Source: Clarkia xantiana subsp. parviflora
Taxonomy: Eukaryota; Streptophyta; Magnoliopsida; Myrtales; Onagraceae
Length of the DNA: 64,000 nucleotides
Assembly (NCBI GenBank): GCA_036873135.1
Contig: JAPTYO010000009.1
Span: 27,735,756 to 27,799,755 of the forward strand
Direction of reading: 5' to 3'
The position numbers and the translations under genes are program-made. How positions within the stretch are numbered: position 1 is the stretch's first letter; each line of letters opens with the position of its first letter. Below the pieces are notes generated by a model, which was not told the origin of the DNA, did not search any database, and saw nothing but the letters and a program-made list of their open reading frames with translations. Below, piece after piece: positions 1 to 10,633 of the stretch.

Positions 1-1273
1 TATCGACGTGTGCTTCATACTGCACGTGCCATGTTCGACCACGGGGTCATGCTCGATTGTGCTAGCTAGAATCCTAGTGATTCAAAGGGCCCATAATTCG
101 TGTGATTGATCCCGGGTGTCTTATGAAGAGGCACTCAAAGTATCCTCTCGGACTCAGAACTTATACCTAAGGTCTGGCTCAATGTTCGCTTCCCGGCGTA
201 CGAGGGTAGTGCCAAAGAAAGCGGCCAAGTGACCATGTCTTTGGAAACCAGTTGAGTTAGACTAAGGGTATAAGCGATGGGGATGTTCATGTTCACCTAT
301 AATTCACTGAATTTTGTGTTCACTAGGTGACCACCAACCAGATATTAGTTGAAGGTTGTGAACACTTGTACAGATGCCCTGGAGAAGTATTCCTATGTGG
401 AAAACTGGGCAATTGGAGAATTATTAGTTGACCAAGGATATAGTGCGGTACATAATTTATTTTTGACAGGATTGATTTACGAAAGGGAATCAACGTTCTG
501 CGGGTGCTACAACACTCTTAACAGATGAGTAGCACGATGCCCGTTCTATCTGCCGGTCGCACGGCAAACCTCGTATGAACTATTCGGAGACGGAGACAAT
601 GACTGAAGACTGAGACGTTGATGCTATTGGATGACAATACATTATCAGGCAGCCTCCCATCCCGGCGAGTGGGAGCTATTAGCATATGGTGACGTGGCGC
701 CGTAATTGGTAGCCCGTTAATATATGGGGTTACCTAAGACAATTTGGTAAAAGTCACATTTGGGCTAATTGGGCTCGACCCAATTTCCATGTGACATGGG
801 AGGCCCAAAATTGGGCCTCCCACCCACATAATAGTCGGCCGAAACCCTAGTAGTAGGGAGGAGGATTTTCTCCTCCTCCCACTATATAAGGAGGTCTTAG
901 GGTCACCCCCAAGACACATTAATCAAAATTCCTCATAAGTTGTAATTTGAGAGAAATCCCTTTCTCTCTATAGTTATTTCGGCTGACCCCCTTAAACACC
1001 ACCATTGGTATGCCAAATTGCTTCCAAGCAATCAATCCGAGGTTCTGTCCCCGTTGAAGAATCGATAAGAGGATTTGCTGTGGAGCTTATACCGCGTAAG
1101 ACTTCTTCTCATGAAGAACTTGTACGGGTTCCGACCGGAGGATCAGAACTCCCTCCACAACATTCTTGGGCATAAAAGCTATTGAGGTATGTGTACATTA
1201 TTCCGCTGCGTAATTAGATTACTTACAAGTACACGTTTAGCATTTCTTAGTATTACGTCTCCATAATCCAACA
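1..1273 (+). repeat. Copia-A 5' LTR (start outside window)
   Basis: Long non-coding stretch that recurs as diverged copies at 12643-14318, 20703-21853, 24627-26298 and, inverted, at 33564-35270. It ends in CCAACA like the others. Compared with the full copies of about 1.67 kb it lacks roughly the first 400 bases, which lie outside the window. It resembles the 20703-21853 copy more than its own 3' partner at 12643-14318. No primer-binding site follows; the sequence runs straight into the pol linker, so gag, protease and integrase have been lost. Confidence 0.85.
883..889 (+). promoter_or_regulatory. TATA box of Copia-A LTR
   Basis: TATATAA in the context cactatataaggagg, about 390 bases before the LTR end. 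Equivalent TATA-like motifs (ctataaatag) occur in the other copies of the family, as expected for the U3/R promoter. Activity is inferred only. Confidence 0.5.
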
Positions 1274-2029
1274 ACATTTTCATAGTAAATCCAATGGTAA
1301 ATGAAGATGGAGACATTTTTCATAGTAAATCCAGTTGGAGGAGACAATCCTACCACACAAATCACTGTTGCTGCAGGTGCGAATCAAGTTGAACTTGATA
1401 ATCACGTAGCCGGACCGTTGGATGAAAATCCAATAATGACACAACTACCCATTGTTCCCTGTGGGAGTGGATCAACCAACTTGGTTCCAGGTCCTAGTGA
1501 TCAAGTAATTAATCTCGGAGGTAAAATCCCGAGACCGAGAGGTCGTCCAAGAAAAGTTGTAGGTCAAGGTTCTAGCACTGCCCTTGTTCCCGGTGGGAGT
1601 AATGCTCCGATAGAAAGAATCATTACGAATGGGAGCAACATTCAGACTCAAGATGGGACTAACGAGCCTAGACGAAGTCAAAGTCATCGAACTTCTCCTA
1701 AGAAGTATCCCATTGAGAAGGGTGAGATATTCACCCTAACTTCTTTTGACGAACCGGTAACGGTTCAACAACCGTTGAAAGGACCTAAGCGAAGGAATGG
1801 AGGAAAGCAATGGAGGAAGATACCGCCTCAATGAAAGCCAATTTAGTATGGTCTTTAGTTGATTTACTTGCTAACCGCAGAGCCATAGGGGATAAGTAGG
1901 TTCTGAAACTGAAACTCACTGTTGTTAGAAATGTCGAGCGATACAAAGCCCGACTAGTTGCGAAAGGATACACCCAGCTACACGGAGTGGACTTTGATGA
2001 AACATACTCACCGACTGTGCGATACACCA
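1274..2029 (+). pseudogene. Copia-A polyprotein fragment, integrase-RT linker and RT start
   Basis: An open stretch (1301-1834) encodes the low-complexity linker between integrase and reverse transcriptase, with the PRPRGRPRK basic motif also seen in Copia-B, -C and -E. After a frameshift near 1800 the RT N-terminus is recognisable (VERYKARLVAKGYTQ, then DFDETYSPTVRYT). At 2029 it is interrupted by Tat-1 and resumes at 11346. The left junction is odd: about 20 bases starting acattttcatagtaaatcc at 1273 recur about 40 bases downstream. This is the 3' half of a copia polyprotein only and not functional. Confidence 0.85.
2025..2029. repeat. Target site duplication of Tat-1 (left)
   Basis: CACCA immediately before the Tat-1 5' LTR. 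The same five bases follow the 3' LTR at 11346-11350. Removing Tat-1 and one CACCA restores continuity of the copia RT, which fixes the element ends exactly. Confidence 0.95.
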
Positions 2030-2344
2030 TGATGGGTCCGACTACAGCCGTTAGGCCCTTTAACGGCGAGGAAACGGAAAATAGGCCCGGTGGGCTCTAA
2101 ACGAAGGCCAAGATGGCCCAGGCAAAGGATCCCGACGAAGGGAGTCCGAGGATGAGAGGTCCCGACAGATTCGGACCTGACAAGCGAGCTGAACGCTCCC
2201 GACGAGATGCCTCTGAGTAGGCCCCGATGATGAATCCCTGAGAACAATAGGCCCTGTCACGATGACGAGGGGCCCCGAGCGGTGACACAACGAGATAACT
2301 CTGGAGTCCCCGACGTTAGTCGGGACTCGTTATCAGAGGATAAG

Positions 2345-2490
2345 GCCGAGATACGCGGGGCGTGGCCGAGATACGCGGAACGTGGTTAAGATACACGGAG
2401 CGTGGCCGAGATACGCGGGGCGTGGCCGAGATAAGCGAGATCATGGCCTAGATAGGCGGGATCACACCCGAGATACGCGGGATACGGGCT
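2345..2490 (+). repeat. 20-bp tandem repeat in Tat-1 U3
   Basis: About seven degenerate copies of a unit of about 20 bp (core gagatacgcggggcgtggcc), upstream of the TATA box. The copy at about 10947-11092 in the 3' LTR is the same. The position suggests an enhancer-like U3 array, but no function can be read from sequence. Confidence 0.75.
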
Positions 2491-2535
2491 AACCACCCCC
2501 AACGGTTCACCAGGTAACTGAGGTACCTCTTCGCC

Positions 2536-2542
2536 TATAAAA
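2536..2542 (+). promoter_or_regulatory. TATA box of Tat-1 5' LTR
   Basis: TATAAAA in the context cgcctataaaagggcag, roughly 205 bp before the LTR end. The 3' LTR equivalent is at 11140-11146. Confidence 0.65.
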
Positions 2543-2744
2543 GGGCAGAGGTCACCTCAGATCGATTACGTTGAAATACATTACTTGAGATTACTGCTTG
2601 CCAGTCCGAACGAGATACTCATTTAAGCATCGGAGAGGGATTCTGAGTCACCGCCCGGTCTATCCCCTCTTGCAGGATTGCGTGGAGCGAAGGAGCTAGG
2701 ATCGCCGTCAAAGACCGTACCGGAGTTCCACCGTGATCCAACAT

Positions 2745-2763
2745 TGGCGCCGTCTGTGGGAAC
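2745..2763 (+). promoter_or_regulatory. Primer-binding site of Tat-1
   Basis: Starts TGGCGCCGTCTGTGGGAAC one base after the LTR. The initial TGG pairs with the CCA tail of a host tRNA. Tat-3 has nearly the same site. I cannot assign the tRNA species confidently. Confidence 0.85.
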
Positions 2764-2779
2764 GTAACAAAAGGCTGAT

Positions 2780-4209
2780 ATGCCTTCTACTCGTTCAATG
2801 GCGGCTGGCAAGCAAAGAAGGCAAGGACAATCTGGTGGTTCCCGTCATCCCGCTGCGACGACTCTGAATTCACTACCAGAACAGGAGGAAAACCAGAACC
2901 ATCCCGCTGCTGAGCTCTCCCAGACAGGGGGGCATAATGAAGGTCCCGAAGATGTTGCTGCTCAGCACCAGGGGAATAGGGAGCAGGAGGCTCCCCCAGC
3001 TGCGGACCTGAAGAGGGCTGTGGCAGAAGCCATGCCGATGTTTTTGGCAGCCGTGGAGGTCTCTTGGATCGGAGAGAGGCTACGAGAAGGCAAGAGGAGA
3101 TGCCCCCGCTAGAAGAAGTGCCCCCACCAGCAGAGGTTCGGAACGTACGGGAGGCTCAACCCCGAGGCCAGAACAGGAATGGAGAGTCCGCTCAGCCAGA
3201 GAGATTCGTGGTTGATGGGCCAGGATCAATACAGCACAGGACCATTCCCCTTAATGGTCCCATCACCCCCGATTAGGTGGTAAAGATCGTGAACATCTGC
3301 ATGGGAGAGCAGAAGCCGCTGGTGTCGGAACTGAGGGATCGATCTACTCATCCCTTCGTTCCTCGACACATAGACACCCTAGCCCCGCCAGAATTAGGTA
3401 TCCCCACGATAAAGGAATACGATGGTGAAGGAGATCCGGTTCATCATGTTCAGAAACACCTCATGGCGTGTCTGGGTGAAGATATAGTGTGTACGTTATT
3501 CCCGAACACACTAGGGGAAAGAGCCCTGACCTGGTTCTTTAGTCTGCCCCCAGGCTGCATTACTTGCTGGGCAGATATGCACGACCGGTTCATTCAGCAG
3601 TATCAGGGTCGTAGACGTTTGCTGAAGAGTGTGAGATCCCTGACCCAGGTGGTACAGAGGCCCGACGAATCGCTAGCGCACTATTACCAGCGGTACACTG
3701 CCAGTGTGGCGGAGATTGATGAGGAGATCTCGGAGGGAGAAACCATCCGTACCTTCATTCGGAACCTAACGGCCCCCTACGGTTCCGACCTAATGCACAG
3801 CGTGGCTGAGAAAGCCGTGTGGAATATGGAGGCACTACAGAAGAGGGTGAAACGAAAAATCGATGTCCAGGAGTCGAAGATAGCCGCTGGAGAGCTGGAG
3901 CCCCCGAAGTCGAATAAAGGGAAGCAGTCGGTTAAACCTTTCGACGATCGTAAGTCAAAGGGTAAACCCGAGAGCAGTCGGAACCGAGGCCGCTCTGATC
4001 GGAGAGATGATAGGCGTTCTTCAAGGAAGGACAAGCGGGAGGATCTCGACATTCCTCTCAACTGCTCCATGGCGGAGGTACTAACGGTCATGGAACGACA
4101 AGGTATCTCCAGGTATCCCCCAAAGAAGGATAGAGGGGATCCCGCACAGATCGCTACTACCGATTTCACCGCGCAAATGGTCATGACACCAACCATTGTC
4201 GGGAGCTGA
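2780..4209 (+). pseudogene. gag: Tat-1 gag (broken)
   Basis: The capsid/nucleocapsid precursor that would package element RNA in cytoplasmic particles. An ATG at 2780 opens a Gln/Pro/Ala-rich N-terminus. The capsid domain (retrotransposon gag family) lies around 3400-3900, with the typical FIQQYQGRRRLLKS and DESLAHYYQRY segments. A Lys/Arg/Ser-rich basic tail follows, then a knuckle-like FHRANGHDTNHC just before the pol frame. Three lesions are visible: a frame change near 3060, an in-frame TAG at 3274-3276, and another frame change near 4130-4150, after which the reading continues in the pol frame. In intact relatives gag and pol form one frame, so these are damage rather than programmed shifting. 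Confidence 0.85.
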
Positions 4210-6833
4210 AGAAGGAGATAGAAAAGCTGATCCAGAAGGGGAAGCTCAAGGAGTTCGTCAGGGATAAGCGGTGTCGATCCCGCTCTCGGTCCCGATCGCG
4301 GTCCCGTTCTCAATCCCGCGATCGGTCCCCAAAGAAGAAGAGGTCCGACCCGGAGCCGTCCGGTGCCCGCAAAGAACGACGGGGCATAATCAATGTGATT
4401 CACGGAGGATTTGCTGCTGGAGGTGATACCTCGTCCTCTCGAGAGGTTTACACCTCTAGAATTCCTACTGCTGTGGTGCTGGGTAAGAGGTCCCGATCCT
4501 GGACCCTGAAGGAAGAGATTGTGATTTCCTTTTCCTCGGAGGACTTAATAGGCGTGGAGACCCCGCATGATGACGCTTTGGTCGTGACCTTGGATGTAAA
4601 CGGGTACGAGATGAAGCGGATTCTGATCGATGGAGGGAGCTCCTCCGATATTCTCTTCATGGATGCGCTGGAGGCCATGGGAAAGACAAAAAAGGATCTG
4701 AAGGAGGCAAACTTCCCGATGGTCGGGTTCTCTGGCTCTACCGCCTATCCGCTAGGAGTAATCACCTTAGCAGTGGAGTTTGGTAGTGGATGGAAATCAG
4801 AAAGGAGGAACGTGGAGTTCGTGGTAGTTGATTCCGCGGGGACTTACAACGCGAATATCAGGAGAACCACCATCAATCCCCTGATGGCAGTTGCCTCGAC
4901 AGTGCACCAAAAGATGAAGTTCCCGACTGACCACGGAGTCGGAGAGGTCAAGGGCGACCAGGTGGCTTCCAGAAAATGTTACGTCAATGCCACTCGAAGG
5001 AGGAGACGAGAGACCATGACTGTCCTCCAAACAGATACTGATCCCAAAGAGGAGTTTGGGCGTCCCGCCCCCATAAAAGATCTAAAAGAAGTCGAGATTG
5101 ACGGACCTCAGAGGAAGGTGAAAATCGGGTCTGCTTTGACCGAAAAGACAACCCGAGAGTTGATCGATTTGCTGAAAAAGTTCAAGGAGCTGTTTGCCTG
5201 GTCCCCAAGCGACATGCCAGGAATCAGCCCCGATGTGATCGTACACGAGCTGAAGATAGATCCCGCGATCAAACCTATCACGCAGAAAAGGCGTCCGATG
5301 GGCACAGACAAGAAGATCGCGATCCAGCAGGAGGTGGGCAGGTTGCTCGACGCTGGGTTTATTAAAGAGCTCCGATTCCAGACTTGGGTCGCTAATCCGG
5401 TACTGGTGAAGAAGACTAATGGGAAATGGCGGATATGTGTGGATTTCCGCGACCTGAATAAGGCTTGCCCGAAGGACTGTTACCCGCTCCCGAGAATCGA
5501 CCAGCTGGTGGATGCCACATCGGGACATGAGTTGTTGAGCTTCATGGATGCGTATTCGGGCTACAACCAGATCAAGATGGCTAAGGAGGACGCTCCTCAC
5601 ACAGCGTTTTATGCAGACAGTGACATCTATCACTACGATGTCATGCATTTCGGGTTGATCAATGCCGGGGCAACCTATCAGCGGATGGTGAATAAGATGT
5701 TCGGAGATATGCTGGGGGAGACCATGGAGGCTTACGTGGATGATATGCTGGTGAAGTCCCGACAAGCTGAGGATCATGTGCACAACCTAGCCATGGCGTT
5801 TGAGCGGATGAGGCTTCATCAAGTTCGCTTAAACCCGACGAAATGCGCATTCGGAGTCCACTCAGGGAAATTTCTGGGCTTTATGGTGAGCCAGAGAGGA
5901 ATTGAGGTGAATCCCGAGAAGCTGAGGGCGATTGAAGAGATGCAGTCTCCGATAAACCATTGGGAGGTGCAAGTGCTGAATGGCCGACTGGCTGCAATGA
6001 ATCGCTTCCTGTCCAAAGCCAGCGACCGATCAATGCCATTTTTTGAAGTCCTGAGGGCCAACAAGAAGTTTGAGTGGACCGCCAAGTGTGAAGAAGCGTT
6101 CCAGGCACTCAAGCAGCACCTTCGCACCCTCCCGCCGTTGGCGAAACCGGTTCCAGGCGAGCCGCTCTATCTTTATTTGGCTGTTTCTGAATTTGCCATT
6201 AGCTCTGTGTTAGTGAAGATTATCGAGGGTAATCAAGTTCCCGTCTATTATGTAAGCAAGGCGTTTGCCAAGTCTGAATTGAATTATCCTGCCGTTGAGA
6301 AGTATCTCTTTGCCTTGATTATTACTGCTCGGAAGCTGAGGCCTTATTTCCACGCACACGAGATTACTGTGTTGACGAACCAGCCTTTGAAGCATTTTTT
6401 GAACCGACCGGATGCGTCGGGAAGATTAGTGAAATGGGCAGTAGAGCTTAGTGAGTTTCGCATACACTTTGCTCCAAGAACGGCCATTAAGGGCCAGGCA
6501 TTGGCGGTTTTCATAGCAGAATCTACAGCTCCCGATCTAGAAGAAGCGGGCCCTGTAGAGGGGGCAACCATGGAGGTCCCGACAGAAGAACAACCAGAGA
6601 GGGCAGAGCAATCAGAACAGCCAAACGAGGAAAATACCTGGGAAATAAACACGGATGGCTCCTCGAGTTCGGACGGATCAGGAGCAGGCTTTTTGTTGAT
6701 ACCACCGGGTGGAGGTGAGCCGCTCCGATATGCCTTGGCTTTAACATTCAAGGCCACAAACAACGAAGCGGAGTATGAGGCCCTTATCACGGGCCTGAAA
6801 ATTGCTAAAGGCACTGGAGTGACGCAGCTTTAA
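4152..6833 (+). pseudogene. pol: Tat-1 pol, first part: protease, RT, RNase H, start of second RNase H
   Basis: Open from about 4152 to a stop at 6831-6833. First comes an Arg/Ser-rich segment (repeated SR dipeptides near 4275-4320). The aspartic protease active site appears as LIDGGSS (near 4622), the Tat-type variant of D-T/S-G. Reverse transcriptase runs from about 5230 to 5900 with the catalytic YVDD at 5733-5744. A gypsy-type RNase H follows (about 6150-6530), then an acidic linker and the start of an archaeal-type RNase H (INTDGSSSSDGSGAGF, near 6648). The frame is lost at about 6828 by what looks like one extra T in a short T run, so the rest of pol continues in another frame at 6834-8344. 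Confidence 0.9.
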
Positions 6834-8344
6834 TCGTAAACCAGGTTCAAGGGCGATACGAAGCGAGGAGCCCGATAATGAAGAAGTACCTACGCGAGGT
6901 ACAAACCTTGAAGGAGAGCTTTAAAAGCTTCGACATCGAGGCAATCCCGAGGGAGGAAAACGTAGAGGTAGACGCCTTGAGCAAATTTGCCCTGGGGGCA
7001 CCCTTGGAAGAAAATCGGAGGGTGCACTTCTTGGAGAAGGTGATCTTGTCGACCACCGACCCGACACAGGTGTGTGCTATTGAAGCAAGAACGGAGGAGG
7101 AACCCACTTGGATGACCCCGATAGTCGCGTACCTGACTACGGGGGCAGTCCTCGATAACAAGGTAGTAGCTGACAGGATACGTCGGATTGCGGCTAATTA
7201 CGTGATGCTAGACGGCCAGCTGTACAAGAAGGGCTGGTTCTCGACGCCATACTTGAAGTGTTTGGCTGAGCCCGACGCAAGCCGAATCCTAAAGGAGGTG
7301 CACGAGGGAGTTGCGGCTTGCCATGAAGGGGCCCGATCCATTATGAAGAAAGTGCTAAACTTGGGCTATTATCGGCCTACGATGAGCAAGGAAGCGACGG
7401 CGTTGGTCCGATCCTGTGACGCGTGCCAGAGGTACGCCCCGAGTATCGTGGCTCCGGCCGCTAATCTGACATCCATCAAGAGCGCTTGGCCCTTCGCGCA
7501 ATGGGGCATCGACTTGGTGGGACCTCTTCCACAAGCACAAGGTCAATGTAAGTATTTACTTGTAGCTATCGATTATTTTTCGAAATGGATAGAGGCAAAG
7601 GCGTTGGCCAGAACGACGGGGAACCAGATCGTCAAGTTCCTCCAGACCCATATTGTGACCAGATACGGGATTCCTAAGGTGGTGATCAGCGACAATGGTC
7701 CACCGTTTAACGGCTCTCAGGTGAGGGAGTATCTGGAGGAGTTGAACATCGAGCATCGGACAGCTTCCGTGCGCCATGCTCAGACTAATGGCCAGGTGGA
7801 ATGAGCCAACAAAATCGTGATGGATGGCCTGAAGAAGAGGGTCTAAGCCTTGAAGGGCAAGTGGCTGAACGAACTGGAAAACGTGCTTTGGGCTGTTAGA
7901 ACGACACCCAAACGATCAACGGGGGAAACTCCGCTTGGCCTCGTTTATGGCACGGAGGTTGTCGCCCCCGTGGAGGTAGCTGTGGCGTCCCATCGGATGA
8001 GATATTACGAGCCTCTGACAAATGATGAGATGAGACGTCTGGACTTGGACTTGCTCGAAGAGAAGAGGCGGGAAGCCGGTGAAGTCCAAGCTCGAATGCG
8101 TTTGGCGACGACAAGGTATTACAATCGGCGAGTTAAGTCCCGACAATTCTTCGTCGGGGAGCTGGTTTGGCGTCGCAACGAGTTTACCCTTTTGGATCGA
8201 ATCAACAAGATGTCACCAAAATGGGAAGGACCTTATAAGGTCGTGGGGATGCCAGCTCCAAATGCGTACAAATTGGAAGACCTCGATGGCAGAGTATTGA
8301 AGCATTCTTTTAGTGGCGAACACTTGGAGAAACACTATGCTTGA
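6834..8344 (+). pseudogene. pol: Tat-1 pol, second part: end of second RNase H and integrase
   Basis: Continues the preceding pol fragment in a shifted frame. The end of the second RNase H (to about 7010) is followed by a zinc-binding HHCC region (7295-7440; histidines in VHEG and CHEG, cysteines in CDACQ). The integrase catalytic core has Asp in GIDLVGP, Asp in SDNGPP, and a Glu 36 residues later whose codon is 7799-7801. The next codon is a TGA (7802-7804), and a TAA follows at 7844-7846. The C-terminal chromatin/DNA-binding region continues in the same frame at 7850-8344 and ends at a normal-looking stop. Integrase would insert the cDNA in the nucleus; this copy cannot make it intact. Confidence 0.9.
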
Positions 8345-9531
8345 TGAAAGTCGCCTTGAGTGGTGCACGAGAAAAGTCGCCTTGAGCGGTGCACGATGAA
8401 AGTCGCCTTAAGTGGTGCTCGACGAAAGTCGCCTTAAGTGGTGCCCGATGTAAAATCGCCTTAAGTGGTATATGATGTTTATCGTTTAATTCGATGTAAG
8501 CCAATTTTGTGCCATCAATAAATAAAGAGGCTGCTTCCGATCAGAATTGTTCTTAGATTTACTCTAAGCATTATAAAGTCGCCTTGAGTGGTGCACGAGA
8601 AAAGTCGCCTTGAGTGGTGCACGAGAAAAGTCGCCTTAAGTGGTGCACGATTCTTAGATTTATTCTAAGTACTGAAAAGTCGCCTTAGGTGGTGCACGAT
8701 ACCAAGTCGCCTTGAGTGGTGCATAAGAATTAAGTCGTCTTAAGTGATGCACGAAAAAGTCGCCTTAAGTGGTGCACGAAAAAGTCGCCTTAAGTGGTGC
8801 AAGATGTAAAGTCGCCTTAAGTGGTGCACGATGAAAAGTCGCCTTAAGTGGCGCACGATGTAAAGTCGCCTTAAGTGGTGCACGAGATTAAGTCGCCTTA
8901 AGTGGCGCACGATGAAAAGTCGCCTTAAGTGGTGCACGATCTAAAATCGCCTTAAGTGGTGCACGAAAAAGTCGCCTTAAGTGGCGCACGATGAAAAGTC
9001 GCCTTAAGTGGTGCACGATCTAAAGTCGCCTTAAGTGGTGCACGAAAAAGTCGCCTTAAGTGGTGCACGATGTAAAGTCGCCTTAAGTGGTGCACGATGA
9101 AAAGTCGCCTTAAGTGGCGCACGATGTAAAGTCGCCTTAAGTGGTGCACGAGATTAAGTCGCCTTAAGTGGCGCACGATGAAAAGTCGCCTTAAGTGGTG
9201 CACGATCTAAAGTCGCCTTAAGCGGTGCACGAGATTAAGTCGTCTTAAGTGATGCACGGGATTAAGTCGTCTTAAGTGATGCACGGGATTAAGTCGTCTT
9301 AAGTGATGCACGGGATTATGTCGTCTTAAGTGATGCATGATTCTTAGATTTATTCTAAGTTTTGAAAAGTCGTCTTAAGTGATGCACGAGATTAAGCCGT
9401 CTTAAGTGGCGCGTGATTCTTAGATTTATTCTGAGTATTGAAAAGTCGCCTTAAGTGGTGCATGATGATAAGTCGCCTTAAGTGGTGCAAGTTAGTAAAT
9501 CGTCTTATGTGATGTACGAGAATATCTTAAG
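8345..9531 (+). repeat. Tat-1 tandem array, about 27-bp unit
   Basis: Around forty degenerate copies of a 26-28-bp unit (core aagtcgccttaagtggtgcac) directly after the pol stop, interrupted by spacers at about 8467-8575 and around the ttagatttattctaag motifs. A block of about ten units ending near 8937 is repeated 266 bp later, so there is a higher-order repeat. The array is free of stops on the minus strand, giving spurious HHLRRL-type reading frames. Tandem arrays in the 3' untranslated region are common in Tat elements. Confidence 0.9.
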
Positions 9532-10633
9532 TGTCGAGGTTTCGACTTAAGAAAAATATAGTAAAGCCACTGGGAGAAGTGCAAAGAAAGAATCGAAACT
9601 AAGAAAGTTTGATATTAATAGGGCTCGAAAGCCCGATGATTACAAAAAGAGGAGAATACAAAGACTCTAGCGATAAGCAGTTAGGCCTAATCCTTGTTAG
9701 CGGCATCAACGGGAACAAGGTCCGCAAGGACTGTGGCAGAAGGCTCCACAGGGTCAAGCCGTTGGAGGATTGGCTATCGGGGTCATGGATCGAGGAGTTT
9801 CCGATGAAGAAGTAGCTCCTCTTCACTCTGAACTTGTGGTATGCATTTCCGGCCTAGAGCATCGGCTTCTCTGGTGGAAATGATACATCCTTCCCGGAGA
9901 GCTGCATCATAAGCAATGCTGAAAATTTCGTTCAGAACATAGTCGAAGTTGAAAGGCTTCCTTCCCTCGAAACCAGATCCACTGTCTGAAATCAGCCATT
10001 AAAAGGGATGTTAGGTTTTTTCGGAAAATTACAATCAAGCTAAGCAAAGATGAAGGCGAACAATAGAGAAGAAACCCTTACCTGACATGACAATTGGAGG
10101 CTGGAAGAGTGAACCTAACATTGCCGGAAATATGATCGGAAAAGCACTAAGGTCTTCGGAATCACAAGAGCTTGAATTCGCAGAGGTTGTAGAGAGCTTT
10201 TGAAAATTTGTAGATGGTAAGAGGAAACTGTACCCTGGGTGAGGATTTTATAGGCGAAGAGAACAGTTGAAGGGACGCTTTAATCTGAACCGTCGAAGTT
10301 GAAGCGTTCTAATCTGGACCGTTGAGATGAAACGTGCGGAATGGCAGCAGGTGCAATGATGAAATAGCCTGAAAAGCACTTTTCAGAAAAAGCAGACACA
10401 GAGAATCAGGCACGGGTACTGATGACGTCACTTCACTATCTGCTGCATTTAATGACTGGGGAACCGAGAAGTCCTCTCGGATTTGGCAGTTATCCACAAG
10501 GCATCGAGGAAACGTAAATGAGAAGACTAGTATTGAGTGACTATGCCAAGGGAAAGATCCCCGACTTCGATGTCGGGAGGTCGGGAGTTGAAAGACACGA
10601 CGAACTAGAAGTCCCTCATGTCTTGGGGGCAAA
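9532..10633 (+). other. Tat-1 3' non-coding region and polypurine tract
   Basis: About 1.1 kb between array and 3' LTR. The only open frames (for example 9609-9815 plus) are short and resemble nothing I recognise. A polypurine tract (cttgggggcaaa, 10622-10633) abuts the 3' LTR and would prime plus-strand synthesis. Confidence 0.75.

Larger units (their letters stand above)
2030..2743 (+). repeat. Tat-1 5' LTR
   Basis: 714 bp, starting TGATGGGTCC and ending GATCCAACA, matched by 10634-11345. It contains a TATA box at 2536-2542 and a short tandem repeat in U3. Near 2622 it carries the motif ttaagcatcggagaggg, followed downstream by cccctcttgcagg. The same pair, with small changes, occurs in the otherwise different LTRs of Tat-2, Tat-3 and Tat-4. 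Confidence 0.95.

Noticed and set aside
4140..4400. Programmed frameshift between gag and pol of Tat-1
   Set aside because: No slippery heptamer plus structure seen. Gag also has an upstream frame change and an in-frame stop, so random damage is the simpler reading.
5082..5783. 233-codon minus-strand frame inside Tat-1 RT
   Set aside because: Mirror frame of the RT domain, which has clear catalytic motifs on the plus strand.
8740..9203. Minus-strand reading frames with repeated HHLRRL peptides
   Set aside because: They are translations of the 27-bp tandem array in Tat-1. No start context or independent conservation.
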